From the IMG/VR virus record IMGVR_UViG_3300003177_000276, positions 1 through 24,093 of that record: 24,093 bases of DNA; one strand, given 5' to 3'. This document shows positions 8,073-15,320 of the stretch, piece by piece (within the stretch, counting starts at the first letter, position 1; every line of letters begins with the position of its first letter). Source of the stretch: a virus. Both the position numbers and the translations under genes were made by a program. The notes under the pieces were generated by a model. That model was given only the letters and a program-made list of their open reading frames with translations. It searched no databases and was not told the origin of the DNA.

Positions 8073-9191
8073 CTAATATCCTAGGACTTCTGAAACTTCG
8101 TTCCAGTCGTCCTTAGACATGTCTTTATTAATAACACCTAATAAGTAAGAATTTCCATCTGACTCATTCTGTGCTATCTGCTGTTTAGAGATATCCGTAT
8201 ACTTGGATGACCAAGTAACTGGATTTCTAACTGGATCGATGAATGGCTCAATACCAACTGCCTTTAGTAGATTGTACATATTGAATGTAACATACTGCTG
8301 AAGAATAGCTGCATTTAAACCAAGCATCTGAGAATTATCTGGGAATAAGTAATCTACCCAAACAAGGTCTGCCTCATATGCAGTTCTGTACATCTGAATA
8401 ACATCATTCTCTACCTCGTGGAAGATATGTGCCCAAGCTGGATCAGATCGAAGCTGTGCTAATAAATAGAAAGAAGCCTCGCAATGAACACCCTCATCAT
8501 TACTAATCTTAGCAATGATCTTGGATGTGCCCTCCATGATGCCATTCTCTGCGAAAGCAAATGAAGTAATGAATGAAGACTGGAATAGCCCTCCTTCAAG
8601 GATATTCAAACCGTATAAAGATTTCAAGAAGGAAGCCTTATGAGCGTCCTCAATATAACCTATATAGTCATATCCTTTTCCTCTGCCTCCTGTGAGTATC
8701 ATAGCGTTCTGCAGAACAGTATCGTTGAAAACTTCAATAATGGCCTCTGCTCGCTGAAGTATCTCTGGGTTTATCATGATATCATCAAAGATTGCTTTAG
8801 CATCTACTGGAAGTGCCTTAATAATTTCTGCATACGAATTCGAGTGAATACTCTCAGTGAATCCGTGCAAAACCCACCACTCCTCTAGCTGAGGGTTAGT
8901 GGTAATAGGCATAAATATCTCAAGAACAGTCCGAGTAGCTAATGAATCTAAAAGTGTCTGGAACTTTAAGTTCTTCAAGAAAAGAATCTGTTGCTCTTTA
9001 GACATAGCTAGATAGTCTGCAGCATCCTGCTTCAAGCTGAAGTCGGTTGGAAACCAAAGCTGAGCTCTAAGTTTCTCATAGAGACGACGGATCTCCGGGA
9101 ACACATCTAGGTCAACCCTAGCTATATTCCTACCTGAGCCAAAAAATAATGGCTCTCTAGTGAAGTCAATCACTTTGTCTGTAAAAATCAT
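8073..9191 (-). CDS. nrdB: Ribonucleoside-diphosphate reductase class I, small (beta) subunit
   Basis: A 372-residue protein of the ferritin-like R2 family that makes the radical used by NrdA to reduce ribonucleotides. All expected di-iron ligands can be placed: Asp82 (LLDSLATR), Glu113 and His116 in FTESIHSNSY, Glu215 (FAFAENGIMEG), and Glu233 and His236 (NDEGVH). The radical tyrosine is Tyr120. This matches the class Ia/Ib arrangement SETIHSRSY seen in E. coli. The start at 9191 has AGGAGGGACAC-ATG, and the ribosome site abuts the nrdA stop, so the subunits are co-translated. No thioredoxin or glutaredoxin gene is in the window, so the reductant probably comes from the host or from elsewhere in the genome. 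Confidence 0.97.
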   Translation of the reverse strand: MIFTDKVIDFTREPLFFGSGRNIARVDLDVFPEIRRLYEKLRAQLWFPTDFSLKQDAADYLAMSKEQQILFLKNLKFQTLLDSLATRTVLEIFMPITTNPQLEEWWVLHGFTESIHSNSYAEIIKALPVDAKAIFDDIMINPEILQRAEAIIEVFNDTVLQNAMILTGGRGKGYDYIGYIEDAHKASFLKSLYGLNILEGGLFQSSFITSFAFAENGIMEGTSKIIAKISNDEGVHCEASFYLLAQLRSDPAWAHIFHEVENDVIQMYRTAYEADLVWVDYLFPDNSQMLGLNAAILQQYVTFNMYNLLKAVGIEPFIDPVRNPVTWSSKYTDISKQQIAQNESDGNSYLLGVINKDMSKDDWNEVSEVLGY

Positions 9192-9200
9192 GTGTCCCTC

Positions 9201-12200
9201 CTAAATTTCACAACCATCACCAGAACAAGACTTTTGCTCTATGGTGATTTCATCTGGCGATTTAACATTGTTGTAATACCAAGCTTTTAAGCCAAATTTC
9301 CATGCTAAAAAGATATCAGATATAAGTTCCTTTATAGGTACTTTTCCATCTGGATATAATTCTGGATTGTAATAGCTGTTAGCAGAAATAGATTTATCAA
9401 TCCAAAACTGAGTAACAGCTACATGCATAATATAGTTAGGCGTAATCTTTCTATCGAAAGCTGGATCATAGTACTGAGCAAGTTTCGGAAAACCTGGTGC
9501 AATCTGCTTGATAGAGATAGACTTGCTAGACTTAATAGTCATCAGATCTCGAATAGGCTCTAGTCCAGATGTCATATTCCCAATTATTGAGCTGGTTTCA
9601 CCTGGTGGAATCATGGAGAGACCACAGTTATACATGCCAAACTCACCCACTCTGGTTCTGAGATAGTTCCAATCCTGATGGATATGAGGTTCGCCAGATG
9701 CGATATCTGAAATAAGTGAAGCTATATGTCTATTAGCTCTATCCTGTGGCATAACTAAGTCTGAATAAGTAGTGTCTGAGAAACCTGGTGCCCTGCCTAG
9801 TTCTTCTGCTAAATGAGTCGAAGATAGCATAAGATTATACTGAAATGCTTCCATATATGTGAAATGAGATAGTAGAGCGTCGTAATCTCCATACCTCCAA
9901 TGGTTCTGAGCTAGCCAGTGTGCATGACTACCAATTCCGATACCAATGTCACGATACATCTTTACGAAAGCGTTTGCCTGAGTCGTAGGATGTTCCTGAC
10001 GAAGCATAATATGGGACTGTGCCCTAACTAGTAGGTCGCAAACTTCTGGTAATTCGTCAATGGATACAAGAGCCTGATTAATGTTTGATAGTACACATAC
10101 TCCAATATCTGGACGATTTGGAAAATCTTCATCAATTGGCTCTATTGGTGCACCGTACTCTAGGCAATTGCCAGTAAGTACACCATCGAACATTAGACGA
10201 TGCCTCTCTGGTTCAGAACCACAAAAGGTTTCAGCAAATTCATCGTTATCCGTAACAGAAACGACTGCTGTAAATGCTTGGCAGTCTCTGGTTCTTAGTT
10301 GATCAGGCAAAGATATTCTATAACCTTTATAACCAAGATTATTCAAATGCACTAACCCAGAATGTGTAATAGAGAGTACTCTAGTTTCCTGGCACCAATA
10401 TTCTCTTGATTTACTAGAACCGTCATTCATCGGTAATTTATAATATCCTTCTTGTTGGCGAACAGTAGATGAAGAATGAACCCCAAGCTCCTGTAGCATA
10501 AGTTTAACTTTCTCTAAAAAATCTGGTTTAGAAGAAATTATCTGGATAGAGTAAGCTCCATCTGGTAAGGTTAATAAGCATCCATCGCTGTCAATTAGTC
10601 CAGCCAACCAATCAAGTCTAGTCTGTACAGAAAAAGATATAGATGGAACTACATATTTAGCAAACATATTCTTTGTTGCTGACTTGTCGTATCTAACTAC
10701 AATACGATCAGATTCTGATTTATTATATGATACAGTTGAAGAAATGCTAGTGTATCCAGATAAATGTTTAATAATATCTTTTTTTTGTTCACTATAAAAA
10801 GTAATTTGAGAAGATCCATCTGCATTATCTGTTCCGTCACCAGTTTTAAATCCAGAATCATATGCTTTATCTAAAGTATCAGTACCATGTGCAATTGGTT
10901 CTAAAGAAAATTTCTCTAGTTTGTCACCAACCTTTAAATCTACCGTGCGTGTCTCGACTGGTTTTCCATGATAAGAATTCTGAATATACCATTTGTGGTA
11001 TTCAGTAGCCTTTATTGTGGTTCCATTCGATAACTTCACAGTAAGAACCTTGCTGTAGTCTGATGTCTTAAATAATGGAGTCATACTCCATGATTTACCA
11101 TTCCAGACTTCTAAAGTTTTCCCAGCAACATCTGAAATAGGTATATATCCATAATCTTTTGTAAGAATTTTTGTATCACCTGTCACACATATGTTGAACT
11201 GTCTGACTATCTTTTTCCAAGATGAACTAGTGTTTGCATTGTCTACATTCATGATATAGTATATACCATTTTCAAAACGCTCTGATGCAAATAATTCCAT
11301 CAACTCAGAACCAGGGATATATGGATGGTTAGGGTTATTACTGATAACTGTTTCAATTGCTGCTTCGTAGATTGGAGCAAACTCCTCTGGTGTTTTTGTA
11401 CCATATGCCGCATGTACTTCAGGGAATTCCCTAGCACTGAATAAATAGATTGGTAAATTTTTATTCATTCTGTGATACATATATCCAGACATCTTTATAC
11501 CATGCTTAAGATCCTGTATACGCTGCTCAATGGCAGTACGAGGAGATTTTAATGACAAGATATGGCGGATTTCAGGGTCAAATATGTTCACATAAGTAAC
11601 TGCCTGTCCTCTACGGTTCATCTGAGAAGACGTCTGTATATCTGCATCGATAGCTCGCATAAGCTTCACTTTTCCGGCATGGATGATTTTTCCACTCTTC
11701 ACTTTGTCTCCGACTGATGCAACGTCTGCTAAGTCGATACCGATGCCAGCTGAAGCAACTGTATGCTTAATAGTAGCTGATTTTCCCTCTGTCCAAGATT
11801 TAATCTTATCCCCGAATCGAATAGTAATGCATGATGCATAGTCAGTATTTTCTGTACGAAGAGCCTGCATCTCTGGTGAAGGAAGTGATATATGAAACTT
11901 CGAAAGTCTGTCGTACATATGCTTGATGTAAGTCATGCGATCCTTGTGGTAATCTCTAAAGATGTCCATAGCAACTGCCATAAACAACATCTGAGGTGTC
12001 TCGTCGCAACCCTTGATGAAGTATGCATCGATAAATTTTTCTATACCTGAAAGAGTAAAAGTAAAATCCCTGCTATGATCTATATGCTTGTCCAGATCAG
12101 ATATCTCGTCGATAGTGAATGATTCTAAGAGGGTCTCTGAATAATAAGCATCTTCTATCTTTTGGTAAAGATATGAATAGAGAGGCCATGGTTTAGTACT

Positions 12201-12470
12201 ATGATATGCAGCTTTATAAAGCTTCTGCATGACAAGTCGCATTCCCATAATATCATAGTCTGGTGATTTCAGAGTTGACATGTCTCTACATGTTTTAATA
12301 GTTGCGTCTAGGATATCTGAAGTTTTAATGCCATCATAGAAATGTAGAGCTACTGAGTCCTCCACATCCTGCACAGAGACATCAAGTCCTTCGTGAGCCC
12401 ATTCTAAACTCTTGGTACGCTTTTCTGGGTGGAGTGGTTCTACTGAACCGTCGTGTTTAATAACATTCAT
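9201..12470 (-). CDS. nrdA: Ribonucleoside-diphosphate reductase class I, large (alpha) subunit, with intein
   Basis: The start is the ATG at 12470 (MNVIKHDGS), which has AAAAGGA 6 nt upstream; an upstream in-frame ATG at 12509 lacks a site. Numbered from there, residues about 1-80 form an ATP-cone-like domain (the allosteric activity site). Cys214 (YASCITIR) matches E. coli Cys225. The active-site NxCxE sequence is interrupted by a 341-residue intein, and Cys769, directly after it, matches the thiyl radical Cys439. The partner Cys of PDIGVCVLSN matches Cys462. The radical-transfer Tyr pair (AWYYNN) and the C-terminal redox pair Cys1082/Cys1087 (CSGDGCEI) are present. The spliced enzyme would be about 748 residues, normal for class Ia. 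It supplies deoxynucleotides for phage replication and lies directly upstream of nrdB. Confidence 0.96.
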   Translation of the reverse strand: MNVIKHDGSVEPLHPEKRTKSLEWAHEGLDVSVQDVEDSVALHFYDGIKTSDILDATIKTCRDMSTLKSPDYDIMGMRLVMQKLYKAAYHSTKPWPLYSYLYQKIEDAYYSETLLESFTIDEISDLDKHIDHSRDFTFTLSGIEKFIDAYFIKGCDETPQMLFMAVAMDIFRDYHKDRMTYIKHMYDRLSKFHISLPSPEMQALRTENTDYASCITIRFGDKIKSWTEGKSATIKHTVASAGIGIDLADVASVGDKVKSGKIIHAGKVKLMRAIDADIQTSSQMNRRGQAVTYVNIFDPEIRHILSLKSPRTAIEQRIQDLKHGIKMSGYMYHRMNKNLPIYLFSAREFPEVHAAYGTKTPEEFAPIYEAAIETVISNNPNHPYIPGSELMELFASERFENGIYYIMNVDNANTSSSWKKIVRQFNICVTGDTKILTKDYGYIPISDVAGKTLEVWNGKSWSMTPLFKTSDYSKVLTVKLSNGTTIKATEYHKWYIQNSYHGKPVETRTVDLKVGDKLEKFSLEPIAHGTDTLDKAYDSGFKTGDGTDNADGSSQITFYSEQKKDIIKHLSGYTSISSTVSYNKSESDRIVVRYDKSATKNMFAKYVVPSISFSVQTRLDWLAGLIDSDGCLLTLPDGAYSIQIISSKPDFLEKVKLMLQELGVHSSSTVRQQEGYYKLPMNDGSSKSREYWCQETRVLSITHSGLVHLNNLGYKGYRISLPDQLRTRDCQAFTAVVSVTDNDEFAETFCGSEPERHRLMFDGVLTGNCLEYGAPIEPIDEDFPNRPDIGVCVLSNINQALVSIDELPEVCDLLVRAQSHIMLRQEHPTTQANAFVKMYRDIGIGIGSHAHWLAQNHWRYGDYDALLSHFTYMEAFQYNLMLSSTHLAEELGRAPGFSDTTYSDLVMPQDRANRHIASLISDIASGEPHIHQDWNYLRTRVGEFGMYNCGLSMIPPGETSSIIGNMTSGLEPIRDLMTIKSSKSISIKQIAPGFPKLAQYYDPAFDRKITPNYIMHVAVTQFWIDKSISANSYYNPELYPDGKVPIKELISDIFLAWKFGLKAWYYNNVKSPDEITIEQKSCSGDGCEI
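10167..11189 (-). mobile_element. Intein with LAGLIDADG homing endonuclease inside nrdA
   Basis: A 341-residue in-frame insertion that removes itself from the NrdA protein. It begins with Cys (CVTGDTKILT, splicing block A). It has a block-B-like TEYHKWY, and a homing-endonuclease core with one motif at GFKTGDGT and a second, near-canonical LAGLIDSDG. It ends with block F (FAETFCGSEPERH) and GVLTGN before the extein Cys. This is a complete class 1 intein with Cys1, terminal Asn and Cys+1. The usual penultimate His is replaced by Gly, which is known in some functional inteins. Phe codons are almost all TTT here but mostly TTC in the flanking extein, a sign of separate ancestry. Confidence 0.95.
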
Positions 12471-12489
12471 GTGTTTCCTTTTTGAAAGT

Positions 12490-12511
12490 GGACGGGAAGT
12501 ATATCCCATCC
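12490..12511 (-). promoter_or_regulatory. Hairpin in the nrdA leader
   Basis: In the leftward RNA, GGAUGGGA and UCCCGUCC pair over 8 bp (one G-U) around a 6-nt loop, 20-41 nt before the nrdA start codon and just upstream of its ribosome site. It could control nrdA translation or be a processing site. There is no U run, so termination is unlikely. Confidence 0.45.
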
Positions 12512-12526
12512 TACCTAAGTTGCTGA

Positions 12527-12793
12527 TTAAGAACCAGAGGCAATAAGATCTTTCAAGCCAGAAGTTGCTTTGAATTTTGGTACCATCTTGTCTGATGTAG
12601 TGTAAGTCTTAGTAGTTCCTGGAACTGTTCCTGACTTTCCTTTTTGCATCTGAGTAACAAATTTACCAAATTTAGGTATTGCTACTTCATCTCCTTTAGC
12701 TATTGCTAGTGAGATGTGTGCGAATACTGACTCAATGTCAGAAACTGATACGCCTGATAGCTCCGATAGAGCTTTCTTATTTATGTTTGCCAT
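12527..12793 (-). CDS. HU/IHF-like DNA-binding protein
   Basis: An 88-residue basic protein with the HU fold pattern: an N-terminal helical pair (INKKALSELSGVSVSDIESV), the GDEVAIPKFGKF strand turn (residues 34-45), a basic beta-arm region (about 46-70, Lys/Thr-rich), and a C-terminal helix (SGLKDLI). The family binds and bends dsDNA as a dimer, and a phage copy could compact DNA or help replication. ATG at 12793 has AAAGGA upstream. The stop TAA is part of an octamer copy (12530-12537). The first codons overlap the end of the upstream zinc-ribbon gene. The arm lacks the usual RNP-type sequence, so binding specificity may be unusual. Confidence 0.85.
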   Translation of the reverse strand: MANINKKALSELSGVSVSDIESVFAHISLAIAKGDEVAIPKFGKFVTQMQKGKSGTVPGTTKTYTTSDKMVPKFKATSGLKDLIASGS

Positions 12794-12935
12794 AAAAATC
12801 CTTTAATGAAAATATATATGGCCTTACTCCCCTGGTTCTGGTGTGGACAGATATGGAGATGCCAAACTCGTATTGACAATTAGTACAAAACTCTTGTGCG
12901 TAAATATTGTATTTTCCACAGTTTGGACAAATCAT
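12777..12935 (-). CDS. 52-aa zinc-ribbon protein
   Basis: Starts at an ATG that overlaps the stop of the 70-codon gene (ATGA). The product opens MICPNCGKYNIYAQEFCTNC, a clear CPxC and CxxC pair forming one zinc ribbon (Cys3, Cys6, Cys17, Cys20). The tail (HTRTRGVRPY) is basic and is encoded over a dispersed octamer copy. The gene ends inside the beginning of the HU-like gene. Coupling plus the intact metal-binding motif supports a real gene. The ribbon probably binds nucleic acid or protein. If translation normally stops mattering after residue 25, the tail is simply leader DNA. Confidence 0.6.
   Translation of the reverse strand: MICPNCGKYNIYAQEFCTNCQYEFGISISVHTRTRGVRPYIFSLKDFYGKHK
12794..12845 (-). 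promoter_or_regulatory. Octamer-containing leader of the HU-like gene
   Basis: In the leftward direction it reads CACACCAGAACCAGGGGAGT, then AAGGCCATATATAT, then the AAAGGA site. The same order (CAGAACCAG, GGAGTA, GGCC, ATAT, AAAGGAT, ATG) recurs at 17492-17545 before the 135-aa gene and, shortened, at 7061-7091. A shared leader element is therefore visible. I see no good sigma70 -35/-10 pair. Confidence 0.5.
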
Positions 12936-13144
12936 AGTTTCTCTACTGTCCAGTCAGATTGGTATCTTGTGTCGAGATTAGAATCAACACTATCTGAAGC
13001 CCATCTGTCTATAGCGTTACATTTTCCATCACGATATGCCTGAGCAGCTAATTCTCTGGCTTCAGCTTCCGACTTGGCCTCTACTGTGACATATTCAAAA
13101 TCGGTTGAGACTACTTCTATCTCTATACGTACTTTATATTTCAT
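12932..13144 (-). CDS. Small alpha/beta protein, 70 aa
   Basis: A beta-rich start (KYKVRIEIEVVSTDFEYVTVEA) is followed by a helix (SEAEARELAAQAY), a layout common in short phage proteins of the DpnD/PcfM-like type. That link is weak. ATG at 13144 has GAGGAA 7 nt upstream, inside the end of the preceding 57-codon gene. The stop overlaps the zinc-ribbon start. Function is unknown. Confidence 0.65.
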   Translation of the reverse strand: MKYKVRIEIEVVSTDFEYVTVEAKSEAEARELAAQAYRDGKCNAIDRWASDSVDSNLDTRYQSDWTVEKL

Positions 13145-13147
13145 TAT

Positions 13148-13321
13148 TTATTCCTCTTCATAATATGGATCTGATGCTTCAGTAACTGATATATCAGTAG
13201 GATCAAAAAACTCATCAATAGCATCCTGAACTGAATAACTGTCATCTGAATTAATTTTATCTACAGCCTCGTCTGGTATCTCCCAGTCGAAATACTCTAT
13301 ATTTCGTATTCTAATAGTCAT
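13148..13321 (-). CDS. 57-aa strongly acidic small protein
   Basis: Product MTIRIRNIEYFDWEIPDEAV and onward, ending in an acidic tail (DPYYEEE). Asp and Glu make up about a third of it, with few basic residues after position 6. ATG at 13321 has CGAGGAAT 6-7 nt upstream, and the gene ends three bases before the next one, so it fits tightly in the operon. No family recognised. An acidic surface is compatible with a DNA mimic or a partner of a DNA-binding protein, but this is speculation. Confidence 0.6.
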   Translation of the reverse strand: MTIRIRNIEYFDWEIPDEAVDKINSDDSYSVQDAIDEFFDPTDISVTEASDPYYEEE

Positions 13322-13343
13322 GATTTATTCCTCGTATGTCTGG

Positions 13344-14795
13344 TTATAGTTTATTTAATGGATCATAATCTGTATCTAAATAGACTGCATTTATAAGTGT
13401 ATGCCTGTGCCTTGTGCAGATGACATAGTATTGATAAAGTATATCATTAAAGCCAGATTCTGATAGTTTGTTTTCTTCTAGGTCCTCTAAAGCTTTCTGA
13501 AATGCATAATTCATGTCATCAGCTATTTCTACATAGTCAAAAGTGAAACCCTTCGATGTAAATACAGTGCTAAGTGTCCATTCATGGTTCTTAGTACCAT
13601 ATTGCTTTTTAGCATACTCAAACGCTTTCCATATAGCTGGAGGACCATATTCTGCTATGATACGAATAGCAGTCTTGATAGCAACATCTTTCGAATGAAC
13701 AGCTGCTATATATCCAAGTGGTGTACCATAGTCGATATGAAGAGATGGAGATCTATACCAAATGTCTACATCTTCTTGTAAGTGTCTGAACTCTGGATTC
13801 GGAATAAACCCTCCCTGCTTCAATGAAAGCAATATGGTAAGCAATTCAAATATAGCTTTTGGTGGGCGAAGTAAATTAAACCCTCTTCCGAGTTCCATAA
13901 GATCAATCATCTTCCCTATTAGGGCAGAATTCGTCTTAGTAAGAAATGCACGAGATTTAATAGTCTGGTCGTCATAAGTATTCCCACGGAAACTATATGA
14001 TGGCTTATTAAGGTGTCTACGCATAAACTCCTGGACTAACAATGCGTCTTTGTCATTTACACGGAAAGTTTTGGTTAGATTAGCTAGTCTAACCCCTGGT
14101 TCTGATTCAAGTACCTCGAAACCGTTTATACAATCATTGAACGAGTATAATGCCTGTCTTTGGTCTCCAACTGCTATTTTCTTTTTTGCTTTTAATAGTT
14201 TAAATATCTCTATGGTAGTTGCAAAACTATCCTGGCATTCGTCAAGAAACAGTGCATCTACTTCTGGTACCTGGATGATGTCATTCGCCAGTAGCATATG
14301 AAAATATTTCATGTAAAACTCATGAGTAACTGGGATTTTTTTAGACTTCATAAATTTCATATACTTAGTAATCATATCCTCTACGGCTGGAATGATTTTC
14401 TGTTCTTTACAAAAGTCAGATACCTTTAAATGTCGTGAAAGACAAAACTGGCGAAGTCCCTGGGCTACAGCCATTTTATATTCCCAGCGACATTTTTCTT
14501 TGACATCTCTTGGATTAAAATAGCCTACATCTAAGCCAAATGCTGTGACTGTATGCTTGTATGCTAGACTGTGGATAGTGGAACTCTGAAAGTGCTTTGG
14601 AAAGGCTATGACATTTTCGTCTGCGACTGACTTGTTGTATACAATACAAGTGCCTGATTTAATAAATGGTAGTTTAGCTGTCTCTAATAGAGTGTGAGAC
14701 TTACCACTTCCGGCAACCGAGTCGATAAGAAGTATTTTGGTATCTGGTTTCTGGAAAAGCTCTATAGCTTCATGCTGTTCTGGGGTGAGTGCCAT
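13344..14795 (-). CDS. SF1 (UvrD/Rep-like) DNA helicase
   Basis: The start is the ATG at 14795 (MALTPEQHEA) with AGGA 9 nt upstream; an in-frame ATG at 14888 would overlap the resolvase and lacks a site. The 483-residue protein shows superfamily 1 motifs in order: a Q-like TPEQHEAI start, Walker A AGSGKS (residues 28-33), Walker B DECQDS (185-190), motif III GDQRQ (210-214), a motif V-like TSKGFTFDYVEIAD near 430, and motif VI-like YYVICTRHRHTL near 470. It is shorter than UvrD (about 720), so accessory 2B domains are reduced, as in several phage SF1 helicases. It probably acts 3'-5' in replication restart or recombination next to RusA, SSB and the RecA-like ATPase. Substrate polarity is inferred from the family. 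Confidence 0.9.
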   Translation of the reverse strand: MALTPEQHEAIELFQKPDTKILLIDSVAGSGKSHTLLETAKLPFIKSGTCIVYNKSVADENVIAFPKHFQSSTIHSLAYKHTVTAFGLDVGYFNPRDVKEKCRWEYKMAVAQGLRQFCLSRHLKVSDFCKEQKIIPAVEDMITKYMKFMKSKKIPVTHEFYMKYFHMLLANDIIQVPEVDALFLDECQDSFATTIEIFKLLKAKKKIAVGDQRQALYSFNDCINGFEVLESEPGVRLANLTKTFRVNDKDALLVQEFMRRHLNKPSYSFRGNTYDDQTIKSRAFLTKTNSALIGKMIDLMELGRGFNLLRPPKAIFELLTILLSLKQGGFIPNPEFRHLQEDVDIWYRSPSLHIDYGTPLGYIAAVHSKDVAIKTAIRIIAEYGPPAIWKAFEYAKKQYGTKNHEWTLSTVFTSKGFTFDYVEIADDMNYAFQKALEDLEENKLSESGFNDILYQYYVICTRHRHTLINAVYLDTDYDPLNKL

Positions 14796-14842
14796 AATGG
14801 TTCCTATAAAGTTGTTGATTTGTTTAATATATGAATATACAA

Positions 14843-14864
14843 GAACCAGGTGATTGCCTGGCTC
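14843..14864 (-). promoter_or_regulatory. Hairpin built on the octamer, upstream of the SF1 helicase gene
   Basis: Arms GAACCAGG (14843-14850) and CCTGGCTC (14857-14864) pair over 8 bp (one G-U in the leftward RNA) with a 6-nt loop. It follows the rusA-like stop by 5 nt. The arm is an exact dispersed-octamer copy. Only a short U-rich tract follows, so termination would be weak; a leader control element is equally possible. Confidence 0.45.
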
Positions 14865-14868
14865 GAGT

Positions 14869-15306
14869 CTAATCACTGCGATATGCACAAAGCTGAAACT
14901 GAGTCTCAGATAGTGTTTCTATATGAGTTGAAGGCCTGATGATTAGAGTGACTTTGTCATCATCAGAGATCCAATTCATGTCCTGTAAAAGGTCCGAAAT
15001 CCACTTAATGTTATGGATTAGATTGTCTGTGTCGATTTTACGCTTATTATGTCTTAAGATGGAATACTCTAGGGTAATAGAGCGTAAAGCTCTAAATCCA
15101 TCCTCTGGTTCTGGAATGAAAAACTCTTTGAGGAGAGATTTGTACTTGGCTTTTATCTCGGCCCTTCCATATCTCAACCATCTTGATGCATTATTCAATG
15201 TGCAGAGTTGCTCTGTCACTTTTCCAGTCTTCTTCGACTTGCTCTTAAATTTAGCTAAGGGAACTACTGTTTTAAAGAGCAAGTCTCCTGTGATGGAGAT
15301 GCTCAT
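14869..15306 (-). CDS. RusA-like Holliday junction resolvase
   Basis: A 145-residue protein with the RusA signature: a basic region (SKSKKTGKVTEQ; HNKRK) and the acidic catalytic set KIDTDNLIHNIKWISDLL and ISDDDKVT (residues about 93-122). In the family, Asp residues of D-x-DN and of the DD pair bind Mg2+ to cut four-way junctions. ATG at 15306 has AGGAGC 7 nt upstream. Close packing between the SSB-like protein and the SF1 helicase suits a role in resolving recombination intermediates before packaging. The length is slightly over the usual 120 residues. Confidence 0.85.
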   Translation of the reverse strand: MSISITGDLLFKTVVPLAKFKSKSKKTGKVTEQLCTLNNASRWLRYGRAEIKAKYKSLLKEFFIPEPEDGFRALRSITLEYSILRHNKRKIDTDNLIHNIKWISDLLQDMNWISDDDKVTLIIRPSTHIETLSETQFQLCAYRSD

Positions 15307-15320
15307 GATGTAGCTCCTGA

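Noticed and set aside
12471-12509. Upstream ATG for nrdA
   Set aside because: No ribosome site there; AAAAGGA precedes the ATG at 12470, which begins the ATP-cone sequence.
12614-12626. Palindrome AGTTCCTGGAACT in the HU-like gene
   Set aside because: Isolated and explained by codons for Thr-Val-Pro-Gly-Thr; no second copy.
14796-14888. Upstream in-frame ATG for the SF1 helicase
   Set aside because: It would overlap the resolvase stop and the hairpin and has no ribosome site; the ATG at 14795 has one and starts the helicase homology.
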